A stretch of DNA of 64,000 bases from Streptococcus sp. Marseille-P6264 (GCF_902460355.1 NZ_CABPTO010000001.1:186001-250000); one strand, 5' to 3'; counted from the first letter of the stretch, positions 1-8,436 are shown. The notes: generated by a model from the sequence alone, not told the origin. Translations and numbers: made by a program.

Positions 1-1206
1 ATCGACCAACGTCGCATTATCTGGAAGCGGGTGGTTGACCTGAATGACCGAGCACTACGCCATGTGACTGTCGGCTTAGGCAGCCCTCTCAATGGTATTC
101 CGCGCGAAGATGGTTTTGATATCACGGTTGCTTCTGAAGTCATGGCGATTCTTTGCTTGGCAACGGATATTGAAGATTTGAAAAATCGCTTGGCTAACAT
201 CGTTATCGGCTATCGCTATGACCGCACGCCAGTCTATGTTCGTGACCTTGAGGTAGAAGGAGCCTTGGCATTAGTCTTGAAAGATGCGATTAAGCCAAAT
301 CTAGTACAGACTATTTACGGAACACCAGCCTTTGTTCATGGCGGACCGTTTGCCAATATCGCCCATGGCTGTAACTCGGTCTTGGCGACTAGTACAGCGC
401 TGCGTTTAGCTGATTATACGGTGACAGAAGCCGGATTCGGTGCAGACCTTGGTGCTGAGAAATTCCTCGATATCAAAACTCCGAACTTACCAACTTCTCC
501 AGATGCAGTGGTAATTGTCGCAACACTTCGTGCTCTTAAGATGAATGGTGGTGTGGCCAAGGATGCACTTACAGAAGAAAATGTTGAGGCGGTACGTGCT
601 GGCTTTGCCAATCTCAAACGTCACGTTGAAAATATCCGTAAGTTCGGTATTCCAGCGGTAGTAGCTATCAATGAATTTGTCTCTGATACGGAAGCTGAAA
701 TTGCTGCTCTTAAGGAACTCTGTGCAGAAATCGGAGTACCAGTTGAGTTAGCTAGCGTCTGGGCTGATGGTGCCGAAGGTGGTGTGGCCCTAGCTGAAAC
801 TGTTGTCAAAACCATTGACGAAAAACCAGCACACTACACTCGTCTTTATGACAATGACTCAACTATCGAAGAGAAGATCGAGAAAATTGTCACTGAAATC
901 TATCGCGGTTCAAAAGTAAACTTTGAGAAAAAAGCGCAGACTCAGATTCGTGAAATTGTCAAGAATGGCTGGGACAAGCTGCCAATCTGTATGGCTAAAA
1001 CACAGTATAGTTTTTCAGATAATCCTGCTGCTTTGGGCGCGCCAGAAAACTTTGAAATTACCATTCGTGAATTGGTACCAAAACTTGGGGCAGGCTTTAT
1101 TGTGGCTTTGACAGGAGATGTCATGACCATGCCAGGATTGCCAAAACGTCCTGCGGCACTCAATATGGATGTGGCGGCAGACGGCACAGCGATCGGTCTG
1201 TTCTAA
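1..1206 (+). CDS. fhs: Formate--tetrahydrofolate ligase, 3' part
   Basis: Joins formate to tetrahydrofolate with ATP, giving 10-formyl-THF for purine and formyl-methionine synthesis in the cytoplasm. The reading frame is open from base 1, so the N-terminal part, about 165 residues of the usual 556, lies outside the window. The visible part has the family's GNAT-free C-terminal two-thirds, including the segment '[13 protein letters not shown]' and the C-terminal '[16 protein letters not shown]', both diagnostic for this enzyme. A GTG at 31 is only an internal codon and not the true start. A terminator follows at once, so it probably ends its transcript. Identification is firm. Confidence 0.96.
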   Translation: MDQRRIIWKRVVDLNDRALRHVTVGLGSPLNGIPREDGFDITVASEVMAILCLATDIEDLKNRLANIVIGYRYDRTPVYVRDLEVEGALALVLKDAIKPNLVQTIYGTPAFVHGGPFANIAHGCNSVLATSTALRLADYTVTEAGFGADLGAEKFLDIKTPNLPTSPDAVVIVATLRALKMNGGVAKDALTEENVEAVRAGFANLKRHVENIRKFGIPAVVAINEFVSDTEAEIAALKELCAEIGVPVELASVWADGAEGGVALAETVVKTIDEKPAHYTRLYDNDSTIEEKIEKIVTEIYRGSKVNFEKKAQTQIREIVKNGWDKLPICMAKTQYSFSDNPAALGAPENFEITIRELVPKLGAGFIVALTGDVMTMPGLPKRPAALNMDVAADGTAIGLF

Positions 1207-1225
1207 TTGAATTTAAGATATAAGA

Positions 1226-1262
1226 AGAGGTTGGGCTAAATAGCGCTGGGCCTCTCTTTTTT
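1226..1262 (+). terminator. Terminator after fhs
   Basis: AGAGG and CCTCT arms close a GC-containing loop and are followed by a run of seven T residues (1256-1262). It lies 20 bases after the fhs stop. Confidence 0.65.
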
Positions 1263-1283
1263 AGACTTAAATTCCAGATATTT

Positions 1284-1292
1284 TGATATAAT
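1284..1292 (+). promoter_or_regulatory. Extended -10 promoter for the 1340-3668 operon
   Basis: TGATATAAT is a perfect extended -10 (TG-n-TATAAT). No good -35 is seen, as is common for such promoters in streptococci. It lies about 50 bases before the TTG start at 1340. Confidence 0.6.
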
Positions 1293-1339
1293 AAAGCCAT
1301 ATTCCCATCACCTAGTTTTTGCTCATAGGAGGATGAACA

Positions 1340-1882
1340 TTGAAAAAAAGAAGTCTCAAACAGGAATTAATTTATTTGGCCTCAGGGGAATCGATAAGTG
1401 TCGTGTTGTTCTGTATCGTGTATGTTCTGCATACGAAACCAGAGACCCGATTTGCCACATCCAGTGCCGTCCTTTATTTCCCACTGTTAATTCTTAATCT
1501 GATATTGGTTCAAGGTTCCCTCTATTGGCTTAACTGTTTAAGACGAATCCAAAAGAAGAAGGCCCTGAAAGCTCAACTACTTGTACCTCTTTATAAAGGA
1601 TTAAAAGTGCTAGATTTAATGATGCTGCTTGCATATATACCGATTTGGATCTGGTCTTTTAGAGTGAGTAGTAGCAGTAATATCATTATTGGAGTTTTAC
1701 TTTGGTTGTTTGCCATCATTGAATTTGTAAATTATTTTTACTATCGCCTGTCTTACTATGCAATGGGTGGCCTAGGACTGCAAGTGATGAGGCCTCTCAA
1801 GTTATTATTGACGGGAAAAGCAGCCAAATCCCAAATTGCAAAAGAAATTTCCTTATACGAAAAAAATATGGAGCATAAATAA
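1340..1882 (+). CDS. Membrane protein of unknown function
   Basis: A 180-residue protein I do not recognise. It has about four hydrophobic segments (roughly residues 14-32, 43-62, 90-108 and 113-133) and basic ends, so it is an integral membrane protein. The start is TTG at 1340, chosen because AGGAGG stands at 1327-1332 with good spacing. Its TAA shares one base with the ATG of the next gene (TAATG), so the lipoprotein downstream is probably translated by coupling. The pair may work together at the membrane. No catalytic motif is visible. Confidence 0.75.
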   Translation: MKKRSLKQELIYLASGESISVVLFCIVYVLHTKPETRFATSSAVLYFPLLILNLILVQGSLYWLNCLRRIQKKKALKAQLLVPLYKGLKVLDLMMLLAYIPIWIWSFRVSSSSNIIIGVLLWLFAIIEFVNYFYYRLSYYAMGGLGLQVMRPLKLLLTGKAAKSQIAKEISLYEKNMEHK

Positions 1883-2490
1883 TGAAAAAGAAATACCTAT
1901 TAATAGCTCTTTTGAGTATTGGTCTTTTGACCTTGACCGGTTGTCAGTCTGTTGAAAAGTGGTTCAAAAATGCCAAGGAGGAATGGCTTGGTTTAGAGAT
2001 GACGGTTCGCACCTATGATGAAAATTCTCAGCTCATTGACCAGATGTCAGGCAAGTCCTTATCCATCTCGCGTAACGAGGAATTTGACTCAGTTGATGCG
2101 GAGGGAAATTCCAAGGAAGATTCTTCTGTGCTCAAAATCACCTTGGGTAAGTATGAGATTGACCATGTGGGATCTTCCTTAATAGCAGAAGAAAAAGGCT
2201 TGAAAGATGTGTTTGCCCAGTATCAAAAGACGGCAGATGTTGAGGAGAATAGCCGTTCAGTTCCCGTTTTAAATCGCATGATTTCAGCTTTTAAAAACGA
2301 CTTTACTGGCAAGAAGAAGGTCATTCTGATTCGCTCTCAAAACGGGACTCCTCTAGCAGCTTATGCTGTCGACCGTGTCTCTCTTGATAAGTCAGATGCT
2401 CCTAAAACTTCTGAGTTGCTGATTGACGGCAAGCGTCTCGTTATTTACCGCTGTGACTACACTATTTATGACCGTGAATTGCTGGAGTAA
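1882..2490 (+). CDS. DUF5052-type lipoprotein
   Basis: A 202-residue exported lipoprotein. Residues 1-20 are a signal peptide with a lipobox ending in L-T-G-C, which predicts lipid attachment at Cys21 on the outer face of the membrane. The rest is soluble and charged and looks like the streptococcal DUF5052 family, whose function is unknown. It overlaps the upstream membrane-protein gene by one base and is followed after three bases by an AlkD-like gene, so all belong to one transcript. The family name is from memory of the sequence pattern. Confidence 0.8.
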   Translation: MKKKYLLIALLSIGLLTLTGCQSVEKWFKNAKEEWLGLEMTVRTYDENSQLIDQMSGKSLSISRNEEFDSVDAEGNSKEDSSVLKITLGKYEIDHVGSSLIAEEKGLKDVFAQYQKTADVEENSRSVPVLNRMISAFKNDFTGKKKVILIRSQNGTPLAAYAVDRVSLDKSDAPKTSELLIDGKRLVIYRCDYTIYDRELLE

Positions 2491-2493
2491 GCT

Positions 2494-3147
2494 ATGAATG
2501 TAGAGGAATTGGTAAAAGAGTTAAAAGCTGTAGCTAACCCTGATGATGCAGTGGCTATGAAATCCTATATGAAAAATAAATTTGAGTTTCTAGGAGTCAA
2601 GACTCCAGCCAGACGGAAACTCGCAAAAGCTTTTTTCAAACAGCAAACTGACTCTGTTATTGACTGGAATTTTATAAATGAAGCTTGGAACAATCTTTAT
2701 CGAGAATTGCAGTATGCCGCGCTAGATTATCTGGAGATTAGCAAGAAGCTGTTGACTCCATCTGACTTGCCTTGTTTGAAAAAGCTGGCTCAAACAAAAT
2801 CTTGGTGGGATACTATTGACTTTTTGGATCGCTTGGTCGGATCAATCATTGCCCGATTTCCAGAAACCAAAGAGATTATTTTATCCTGGAGTTGTGATGA
2901 GGATATCTGGCTGCGGCGCTTGGCCATCGATCATCAGCTGCTGCGAAAAGAGGAAACAGACACAGGGCTGTTGGAGAAAATTTTAGTCAATAATCTAGGC
3001 CAAACAGAATTCTTTATTAACAAGGCAATCGGCTGGGCGCTGAGAGATTATTCCAAAACCAACCCAGACTGGGTCAGAGATTTTATCGAGCGGCATCAGG
3101 CAGAAATGGCTGCGCTTAGTATTCGAGAGGGAAGTAAGTATTTATGA
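2494..3147 (+). CDS. AlkD-like DNA alkylation repair protein
   Basis: 217 residues, the usual size for the AlkD family of HEAT-like-repeat DNA glycosylases, which remove alkylated bases such as 3-methyladenine. Visible family traits are the N-terminal 'MKNKFEFLGVKTPARR' region, the W-W-D-T-I-D segment near residue 108 and the aromatic/basic C-terminal part 'GWALRDYSKTNPDWV'. It sits three bases after the lipoprotein gene and overlaps the next gene by four bases (ATGA), so it is inside an operon. Substrate range cannot be told from sequence. Confidence 0.88.
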   Translation: MNVEELVKELKAVANPDDAVAMKSYMKNKFEFLGVKTPARRKLAKAFFKQQTDSVIDWNFINEAWNNLYRELQYAALDYLEISKKLLTPSDLPCLKKLAQTKSWWDTIDFLDRLVGSIIARFPETKEIILSWSCDEDIWLRRLAIDHQLLRKEETDTGLLEKILVNNLGQTEFFINKAIGWALRDYSKTNPDWVRDFIERHQAEMAALSIREGSKYL

Positions 3148-3668
3148 AACATATTTATTTAAAATATCTGGAAGAGAAAGATTATTCGGCTTGGCTGGAA
3201 GGATTTTCCGATAGACTGCCTTCCCAATCTCCATTTGATGATGGGTTTTTAGATATGACAATTTGTACAGAAAGTTGGTTTGCGGATTTGGTGGCTAAGC
3301 ACCGAGATTTCCGAGAGAAAGACCAACAGTATATTTGGGGAATTTATGATGCAAAAAGCGGAAAACATGTAGGAATGGTTAATTTATTTGTGCTGGCTAG
3401 AGACGATTTTCAATGGGCGGAAATAGGTTATACGATACATAATCAATTTTGGCGTCAGGGCTACGCCAGAGCTATGCTAGGTGAACTTAAGAAAGTCAGT
3501 CGTGAACTAGGATTTCATCGTTTAGAAGCACATGTTGATCTACAGAATATCCCTTCACAGAATTTGCTGGAGCAAGCTGATTTCTATCTTGAAGGAGTAC
3601 GGAAACAATTCCAAAAAGAAGGTCAGGAATGGAAAGATAGACAAGTTTTTGTTTATATTTTAGATTAA
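3144..3668 (+). CDS. GNAT acetyltransferase, RimJ/RimL-like
   Basis: 174 residues. It fits the GNAT N-acetyltransferase fold: the acetyl-CoA site is the 'WRQGYARAMLGEL' stretch (about residues 103-115), followed by 'NIPSQNLLEQADFYLEG', typical of the RimJ/RimL ribosomal-protein acetyltransferase group (Asn-x-x-S-x-x-L-x-E). It overlaps the AlkD-like gene by four bases and is the last gene of the operon. The acceptor is unknown. Confidence 0.85.
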   Translation: MKHIYLKYLEEKDYSAWLEGFSDRLPSQSPFDDGFLDMTICTESWFADLVAKHRDFREKDQQYIWGIYDAKSGKHVGMVNLFVLARDDFQWAEIGYTIHNQFWRQGYARAMLGELKKVSRELGFHRLEAHVDLQNIPSQNLLEQADFYLEGVRKQFQKEGQEWKDRQVFVYILD

Positions 3669-3673
3669 ATACC

Positions 3674-3703
3674 TTGACAAAACGGAGAAAGATAAGGTAA
3701 ACT
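3674..3703 (+). promoter_or_regulatory. Promoter of the small RNA upstream of asd
   Basis: Consensus TTGACA at 3674-3679, 18-base spacer, TAAACT at 3698-3703. It lies directly after the acetyltransferase stop codon and points at a stretch that has no reading frame but ends in a perfect terminator, so it should drive a small RNA starting near 3710. Confidence 0.65.
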
Positions 3704-3707
3704 ATAT

Positions 3708-3850
3708 TTCGTGCGATGAGTCGATATGCAGATTTTCTGCAAATTGAAGCATGGGAGGTCATAACGCAGGAGCGGACCTTGATCAGTTGTGTGAACCTGC
3801 TGATCACACGAAAGTGCCCCTATCCCCAGTCTACGGATTGGGGATTTTTC
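3708..3850 (+). ncRNA. Structured small RNA, probably the asd RNA motif
   Basis: About 140 bases with promoter and terminator but no coding frame. The 5' strand at 3707-3720 (TTTCGTGCGATGAG) pairs with the 3' strand at 3800-3813 with two mismatches, closing a long helix. Inside are a GCAG/CTGC hairpin (3729-3740) and a GGTC/GACC stem. The terminator at 3822-3850 has a 10-bp stem capped by a C(UACG)G tetraloop, then T5. An RNA class called the asd motif is known from lactic acid bacteria in front of asd genes, and this RNA lies about 370 bases before asd. The class name rests on position and overall look; a covariance search would settle it. A 6S-like RNA is the alternative. Confidence 0.6.
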
Positions 3851-3860
3851 TATGTCTCTT

Positions 3861-4110
3861 AGATTGGCGAGACCATTGGTCGAAGCTGATCCTAGAGACA
3901 TTGATACTGAGACGGTCGTCGTCGTGAGTGCTATTGCTCTTGAGGAAACAACTTCGCAGAAGACAGTTGAGTCGTAGAGCAATGGATGCAGCTTTGTTCG
4001 TGAGAACAAAATTTGTAAACCATGAAACTTCTCTCAGAGAGGCAAGACGGTTGGTCGCAGTCGAGCTTAGAGACATTGATACTGAGAGGGTCAGTATTGT
4101 GAGTGCTGAG
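3861..4110 (+). repeat. Two diverged direct-repeat units with hairpins upstream of asd
   Basis: A 73-base unit at 3861-3933 recurs at 4036-4108 (offset 175). The core AGAGACATTGATACTGAGA is identical and the rest is roughly four-fifths identical. Between them are a hairpin with arms ATTGCTCT (3933-3940) and AGAGCAAT (3976-3983), and one with arms TTTGTTC/GAACAAA and a GTGA tetraloop (3993-4010). No reading frame on either strand looks real. It could be an intergenic repeat family or a decayed structured RNA. Confidence 0.6.
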
Positions 4111-4148
4111 CATTGCAACAAAATAAGTCCGTAATTCTTTAGAAATAT

Positions 4149-4176
4149 TTGCATTTTTCCTTAAAAATAGTATAAT
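4149..4176 (+). promoter_or_regulatory. Promoter of asd
   Basis: TTGCAT at 4149-4154, 16-base spacer, perfect TATAAT at 4171-4176. It starts transcription about 35 bases before the asd start codon. Confidence 0.6.
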
Positions 4177-4190
4177 ACTAGAATATACAA

Positions 4191-4205
4191 AATTTTTAGA
4201 AAATT
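4191..4205 (+). promoter_or_regulatory. CodY-box-like site before asd
   Basis: AATTTTTAGAAAATT differs from the CodY consensus AATTTTCWGAAAATT at one base. It lies just downstream of the -10 and before the ribosome binding site, a position where CodY would block transcription when branched-chain amino acids are plentiful. Inference from sequence only. Confidence 0.5.
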
Positions 4206-4219
4206 CAGAGGTGGATTGT

Positions 4220-5296
4220 ATGGGATATACAGTTGCTGTAGTCGGCGCGACAGGTGCTGTTGGCGCTCAAATGATTAAAATGCTGGAAGAATCGTCACTT
4301 CCAATTGATAAGATCCGTTATTTGGCTTCTGCTCGTTCAGCTGGTAAGGTTCTTCAGTTCAAGGGACAAGATGTTACCATTGAAGAAACAACAGAAACTG
4401 CCTTTGAAGGTGTAGACATCGCTCTTTTCTCAGCTGGTGGCTCTACTTCAGCAAAATATGCTCCCTATGCAGTTAAAGCTGGTGCAGTCGTAGTGGACAA
4501 CACCTCATATTTCCGCCAAAATCCTGATGTGCCTCTGGTTGTTCCAGAAGTCAATGCTCATGCACTAGATCAGCATAAAGGGATTATCGCTTGTCCCAAT
4601 TGCTCAACAATCCAAATGATGGTGGCTCTTGAGCCTGTTCGTCAAAAATGGGGCTTGGAGCGTATCATTGTTTCAACTTATCAGGCGGTTTCTGGTGCAG
4701 GTATGGGAGCGATTCTTGAAACGCAACGCGAGCTTCGTGAAGTGTTGAATGATGGTGTGAATCCACGTGATTTGCATGCGGAAATCTTGCCTTCAGGTGG
4801 TGACAAGAAACACTATCCTATCGCTTTTAACGCTCTTCCACAAATCGATGTCTTCACTGACAATGATTACACATACGAAGAGATGAAGATGACTAAGGAA
4901 ACTAAGAAAATCATGGAAGATGACAGCATTGCAGTATCTGCAACATGTGTGCGTATTCCCGTCTTGTCAGCTCACTCTGAGTCTGTTTACATCGAAACGA
5001 AAGAAGTGGCTCCAATTGAAGAAGTCAAGGCAGCCATTGCAGCTTTCCCAGGTGCTGTTCTTGAAGATGACGTAGCTCATCAAATCTATCCTCAAGCAAT
5101 TAACGCAGTTGGTTCACGCGATACTTTTGTAGGTCGTATTCGTAAAGACTTGGATGCAGAAAAAGGAATCCATATGTGGGTCGTTTCAGACAACCTTCTC
5201 AAAGGTGCTGCTTGGAATTCTGTCCAAATCGCTGAAACTCTTCATGAGCGTGGTTTGGTCCGTCCGACGGGAGAAGTTGTTTTTGAATTAAAATAA
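4220..5296 (+). CDS. asd: Aspartate-semialdehyde dehydrogenase
   Basis: Reduces aspartyl phosphate to aspartate semialdehyde with NADPH, the branch point to lysine/peptidoglycan precursors, threonine and methionine. 358 residues, the normal streptococcal length. N-terminal Rossmann motif 'VGATGAVG' (residues 8-15), the catalytic cysteine in 'ACPNCSTIQ' (Cys near 130) and the active-site histidine region '[12 protein letters not shown]' are visible. The ATG at 4220 is preferred over an in-frame GTG at 4211 because the latter lies in the AGAGGTGG ribosome binding site. dapA follows, giving a lysine-branch pair, with a hairpin between them that may lower read-through. Confidence 0.97.
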   Translation: MGYTVAVVGATGAVGAQMIKMLEESSLPIDKIRYLASARSAGKVLQFKGQDVTIEETTETAFEGVDIALFSAGGSTSAKYAPYAVKAGAVVVDNTSYFRQNPDVPLVVPEVNAHALDQHKGIIACPNCSTIQMMVALEPVRQKWGLERIIVSTYQAVSGAGMGAILETQRELREVLNDGVNPRDLHAEILPSGGDKKHYPIAFNALPQIDVFTDNDYTYEEMKMTKETKKIMEDDSIAVSATCVRIPVLSAHSESVYIETKEVAPIEEVKAAIAAFPGAVLEDDVAHQIYPQAINAVGSRDTFVGRIRKDLDAEKGIHMWVVSDNLLKGAAWNSVQIAETLHERGLVRPTGEVVFELK

Positions 5297-5321
5297 ACTG
5301 TCTGAAAATACGTGACAGGTC

Positions 5322-5354
5322 GAGGATTGAATATCTGTCATTCAATCCTCTTTT
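5322..5354 (+). terminator. Hairpin terminator or attenuator between asd and dapA
   Basis: GAGGATTGAAT (5322-5332) pairs perfectly with ATTCAATCCTC (5340-5350) and TTTT follows. No promoter is obvious between it and dapA, so it may act as a partial terminator that lowers dapA relative to asd. Confidence 0.6.
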
Positions 5355-5375
5355 CATACAAAGAGAGGTAAGTCT

Positions 5376-6311
5376 ATGGCATACGCAGATTTGAAGAATT
5401 GTAAAATCATCACAGCTTTCATCACGCCTTTTCATGAAGATGGCTCCATCAATTTTGAGGCCATTCCAGACTTGATTGAGCATCTTTTGGCTCACCATAC
5501 GGATGGAATTTTGCTAGCTGGGACGACTGCAGAGAGTCCAACCTTGACTCACGATGAAGAATTGGAGCTATTTGCGGCAGTTCAAAAGGTTGTTAAGGGG
5601 CGTGTTCCTTTGATAGCTGGTGTCGGTACCAACGAAACGCGTGACTCCATCGAATTTGTCAAAGAAGTAGATGTCTTTGGTGGTTTTGCGGCTGGTTTGG
5701 CTATTGTTCCCTACTACAATAAACCGTCTCAAGAAGGCATGTATCAGCATTTTAAAGCCATTGCGGATGCTTCAAACCTGCCTATTATTATCTATAATAT
5801 CCCAGGACGGGTAGTAGTTGAGATGACACCTGAGACTATGTTGCGGCTGGCAGAACACCCAAATATTATCGGCGTGAAAGAATGCACCAGTCTGGCGAAT
5901 ATGGCTTATTTGATTGAACATCGTCCAGAGGAGTTCCTGATTTATACAGGTGAGGATGGCGATGCCTTTCATGCTATGAATCTGGGGGCTGATGGAGTTA
6001 TTTCCGTTGCTTCTCATACAAATGGTGATGAAATGTTTGAAATGCTGGATGCTATTGAGCACAATGATATCAAAAAAGCAGCAGCTATCCAACGGAAATT
6101 CATCCCTAAAGTCAATGCACTTTTCTCTTATCCAAGCCCAGCCCCAGTCAAGGCTGTGCTTAATTACATGGGATTTGCAGCGGGTCCAACCCGCTTACCG
6201 CTTGTGCCAGCTCCTGAAGAAGATGCCAAACGCATTATCAAGGTCGTGGTTGATGGCGACTATGAAGCGACGAAAGAGACTGTTAAAGGTGTCTTGAGAC
6301 CAGATTATTGA
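5376..6311 (+). CDS. dapA: 4-Hydroxy-tetrahydrodipicolinate synthase
   Basis: Condenses pyruvate with aspartate semialdehyde, the first step of the lysine branch, which also feeds the peptide side chain of the cell wall. 311 residues. Visible: '[15 protein letters not shown]', the substrate-binding 'GTTAESPTL' (about residues 48-56), 'YYNKPSQEG', the tyrosine in '[10 protein letters not shown]' and the Schiff-base lysine in 'IIGVKECT' (Lys near 166). An AGAGAGGT ribosome binding site precedes the ATG. Its substrate comes from the asd product next door. Confidence 0.97.
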   Translation: MAYADLKNCKIITAFITPFHEDGSINFEAIPDLIEHLLAHHTDGILLAGTTAESPTLTHDEELELFAAVQKVVKGRVPLIAGVGTNETRDSIEFVKEVDVFGGFAAGLAIVPYYNKPSQEGMYQHFKAIADASNLPIIIYNIPGRVVVEMTPETMLRLAEHPNIIGVKECTSLANMAYLIEHRPEEFLIYTGEDGDAFHAMNLGADGVISVASHTNGDEMFEMLDAIEHNDIKKAAAIQRKFIPKVNALFSYPSPAPVKAVLNYMGFAAGPTRLPLVPAPEEDAKRIIKVVVDGDYEATKETVKGVLRPDY

Positions 6312-6364
6312 TCGGCAAATTTGTTTTAGAGGATACAGGTATAAGTGAGGTGTGATTTCATAAT

Positions 6365-7021
6365 ATGACAGAAAAGCATAGTCAACGAATCGAAGAGTAC
6401 AAGGCAAAGCACAGTCTGGAAAAACTTGAGGGGAAGAGAGTTTACGACAAACCAATTATTCGAACTGGTGATAAGGCAAGTTTCTATGGCGCAGGTTTAA
6501 TTTTGTTAGGATTTGGTTTAGTGGCTCTTTATTTACTCCTTAACCTTATAACAGATTGGGATTTAAAACTTTTCTCTCTTATATGGGAAACACTTGCTGG
6601 ATTAGGGATTGTTGTCAGTCTTTTCGGGGCTTTTAAAATTGGTCGGTTAGAGTTACATACTGTGTCAATGATAGCAGACAAAGAGAAGAATTTTGACATT
6701 AAAAGAGCTTTCAATCTTTATAATGTCATCCACAAACCGACTAAGAAAGTTTTACTTCAATACGATAGTGAGGATGATAGTTTGATTTCTCTAAACGCTG
6801 GGGGTGATTTATTAGTTGAGCTCCTAAAGAAAGTTGAGGAAGAGAAATTGCCTTTTAATAAGATTAACAAAACTCTGAAATTAGAAGAAGTATCTGAAAA
6901 TCATTGGAAAATGCATTATCGTTACAAGAAACAAGACATTGTATTAGAGCAAAGTGAGAGTGGGACAGAAATCGGTAATTCGTTAGAATTCGATTTCGTC
7001 GTCCCACCTCCGCACAGTTGA
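6365..7021 (+). CDS. Membrane protein of unknown function with a repeat-derived C-terminus
   Basis: 218 residues, not recognised. There is a charged N-terminus (1-38), two hydrophobic segments (about 39-62 and 70-92) and a cytoplasmic-looking tail rich in Lys and Glu. The start is ATG at 6365 with GAGGTG upstream. The last 20 or so codons lie in a long palindromic sequence (from 6960) that continues past the stop as a chain of hairpins, so the original C-terminus may have been replaced by a repeat element. The GTG and AAG content is like that of the neighbours, so the body of the gene is not foreign. Confidence 0.7.
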   Translation: MTEKHSQRIEEYKAKHSLEKLEGKRVYDKPIIRTGDKASFYGAGLILLGFGLVALYLLLNLITDWDLKLFSLIWETLAGLGIVVSLFGAFKIGRLELHTVSMIADKEKNFDIKRAFNLYNVIHKPTKKVLLQYDSEDDSLISLNAGGDLLVELLKKVEEEKLPFNKINKTLKLEEVSENHWKMHYRYKKQDIVLEQSESGTEIGNSLEFDFVVPPPHS

Positions 7022-7130
7022 GTAGGGCTGTAAAAGCTGATGAGATCAGCGTAGTAGAGCCCACTCAACCACCGCGTCTTGCTCGACAATCCAAAGACAA
7101 TTGAGAGGCTAGGACTTTTGTCCCAGCCTC
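6960..7130 (+). repeat. Three-hairpin structured repeat overlapping a gene end
   Basis: Hairpin 1 (6960-7007) has nested arms GTGGGAC/GTCCCAC, GAAATCG/CGATTTC and AATTC/GAATT. Hairpin 2 (7017-7069) has nested arms GTTGAGT/ACTCAAC, GGGCT/AGCCC and GCTGAT/ATCAGC. Hairpin 3 (7105-7130) has GAGGCT/AGCCTC and GGAC/GTCC around TTTT. The density of pairing is far above the surroundings and the element begins inside the coding region. I believe similar sequences are dispersed in oral streptococci, but that is recollection. Confidence 0.7.
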
Positions 7131-7295
7131 TTATTAGTTAGTTCTATTAACTTGATAAAAAGACTAATACTTATAGTTCTCTGAAAAATATTTCAAAAGG
7201 ATTGTATCTGAATGGTGCATCAAACGTTAGATAACATTCTAAGGATTGTGGTTCGGTTCATCTCTGCAGCCCTTTTTCTAAATGTTCCATTCTTT

Positions 7296-7324
7296 TTGAA
7301 AAAAACAAGAAAAAATTGTATAAT
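7296..7324 (+). promoter_or_regulatory. Promoter of the 7358 acetyltransferase
   Basis: TTGAAA at 7296-7301, 17-base spacer, TATAAT at 7319-7324. The stretch 7131-7295 before it holds no gene that I can support. Confidence 0.75.
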
Positions 7325-7357
7325 GACAGGGTAAGTCTTCGCTTGAGAGGTGAGAAA

Positions 7358-7858
7358 ATGCAGGTTCGTAAGGCAAGCAAGGATGATTGGCATCAAATCC
7401 AAAAAATATGTAGAGAAACTTGGCTGACTACCTATAAAGATATTTACTCCTCTTCCTACATAGAGCGAGTGTTTGACATGTTCTATAGCCAAGAACGTTT
7501 GCACAAGGACTTGACTGAACTTTCTACCGAATGGAACGGCTATTGGCTGGCAGAAGTGAATGGGCAGATGCTTGGTTGTATTGGTGGTGGAATGAGTGAG
7601 GACGGCAGAGCCAATGTTTATGTTCTCTACGTCTTGCCGCAGGCTCAACGTTTGGGAATCGGTCATGAGTTATTGGAGACCTTGACAACTTATCAAAAAT
7701 CACAATATCAGGCTAGAAAACAAGCCGTCACAGTAACTGAAGGAAATGCTATTGGTCTTCCTTTTTATGAAAAAGAGGGCTTTGTCTTTGACTCTGCTAC
7801 TGAAAATTGGATTGATAGCAGTCAAGCCAGAGATTTACATTACATCAGAAATATATAA
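7358..7858 (+). CDS. GNAT acetyltransferase
   Basis: 166 residues. GNAT fold with the acetyl-CoA loop 'LPQAQRLGIGHELLETL' (about residues 92-108) and the closing 'GLPFYEKEGF' motif near residue 137. The start is ATG at 7358 with GAGAGGTGA upstream; an in-frame ATG at 7316 falls in the -10 box and cannot be used. Substrate unknown. A small ATP-cone gene follows after 15 bases, probably on the same transcript. Confidence 0.85.
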   Translation: MQVRKASKDDWHQIQKICRETWLTTYKDIYSSSYIERVFDMFYSQERLHKDLTELSTEWNGYWLAEVNGQMLGCIGGGMSEDGRANVYVLYVLPQAQRLGIGHELLETLTTYQKSQYQARKQAVTVTEGNAIGLPFYEKEGFVFDSATENWIDSSQARDLHYIRNI

Positions 7859-7873
7859 ATAAAGGAGTATTTT

Positions 7874-8212
7874 ATGAAAGTTATTAAACGTAGTGGGGAA
7901 GTCGTTGATTTTGACCCAGATAAAATCTATCAAGCGGTATTAAAAGCAGCTCAAACTGTTTATGTCTTGACAGACGACCTCCGTCAAAATCTAGCCTTGG
8001 TGACAAAAAAAGTCGTGTTAGATTTGGAAGAAGCCAAGGTTGAGCGTGCGACTATCAGTATGATTCAGTCTATGGTTGAAAATCGTCTCTTGGGAGCAGG
8101 TTATATCACCATTGCTGAGCATTATATTTCTTACCGCTTGCAGCGTGATTTGGAGCGCAGTGGTTACGGTGATCATATCGCTGTCCATTTGCATTTTGAG
8201 CAAATCCGATAA
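7874..8212 (+). CDS. Stand-alone ATP-cone domain protein
   Basis: 112 residues made almost entirely of one ATP-cone domain: 'VIKRSGEVVDFDPDKIYQAV' at the N-terminus, a middle helix region and 'GYITIAEHYISYRLQRD' near the end. ATP-cones sense ATP/dATP in ribonucleotide reductases and in NrdR. Here neither the reductase nor the NrdR zinc ribbon is attached. It may be a nucleotide-sensing accessory or regulator, but nothing in the context proves it. A strong terminator follows. Confidence 0.8.
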   Translation: MKVIKRSGEVVDFDPDKIYQAVLKAAQTVYVLTDDLRQNLALVTKKVVLDLEEAKVERATISMIQSMVENRLLGAGYITIAEHYISYRLQRDLERSGYGDHIAVHLHFEQIR

Positions 8213-8220
8213 AAATGCTG

Positions 8221-8248
8221 AAAAGCCCACATGGGCTTTTTCTTTTTT
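8221..8248 (+). terminator. Terminator after the ATP-cone gene
   Basis: AAAAGCCCA and TGGGCTTTT arms around CA, then a T-rich tail. Confidence 0.85.
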
Positions 8249-8295
8249 TAAACTCAATATAAAAAGTCAGTTCAAGGTAGATCTTTCTTCAAAGT

Positions 8296-8311
8296 TTGTA
8301 ACCGCATTCAA
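8296..8311 (+). promoter_or_regulatory. Distal cre-like site (CcpA)
   Basis: TTGTAACCGCATTCAA fits the consensus WTGNAARCGNWWWCAW at all but one base (C for R). It lies about 110 bases upstream of the -35 of the acyl-CoA dehydrogenase promoter. Confidence 0.4.
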
Positions 8312-8407
8312 AGATTTTTTCCTAGTTTTTATTAGAAAAAGACCTTTCAAAGCCAGTCAAATCAATATGTATAATCTCAACTTATGGTCTTATTAATCTT
8401 TCTTAAG

Positions 8408-8436
8408 TAGACATTATAACATATTAGATATAAAAT
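8408..8436 (+). promoter_or_regulatory. Promoter of the acyl-CoA block
   Basis: TAGACA at 8408-8413, 17-base spacer, TAAAAT at 8431-8436. The next cre-like site starts on the last bases of the -10. Confidence 0.6.

Noticed and set aside
3831-4154. Small reading frames on both strands in the repeat region upstream of asd
   Set aside because: They follow from the repeats, differ between the copies and lack ribosome binding sites.
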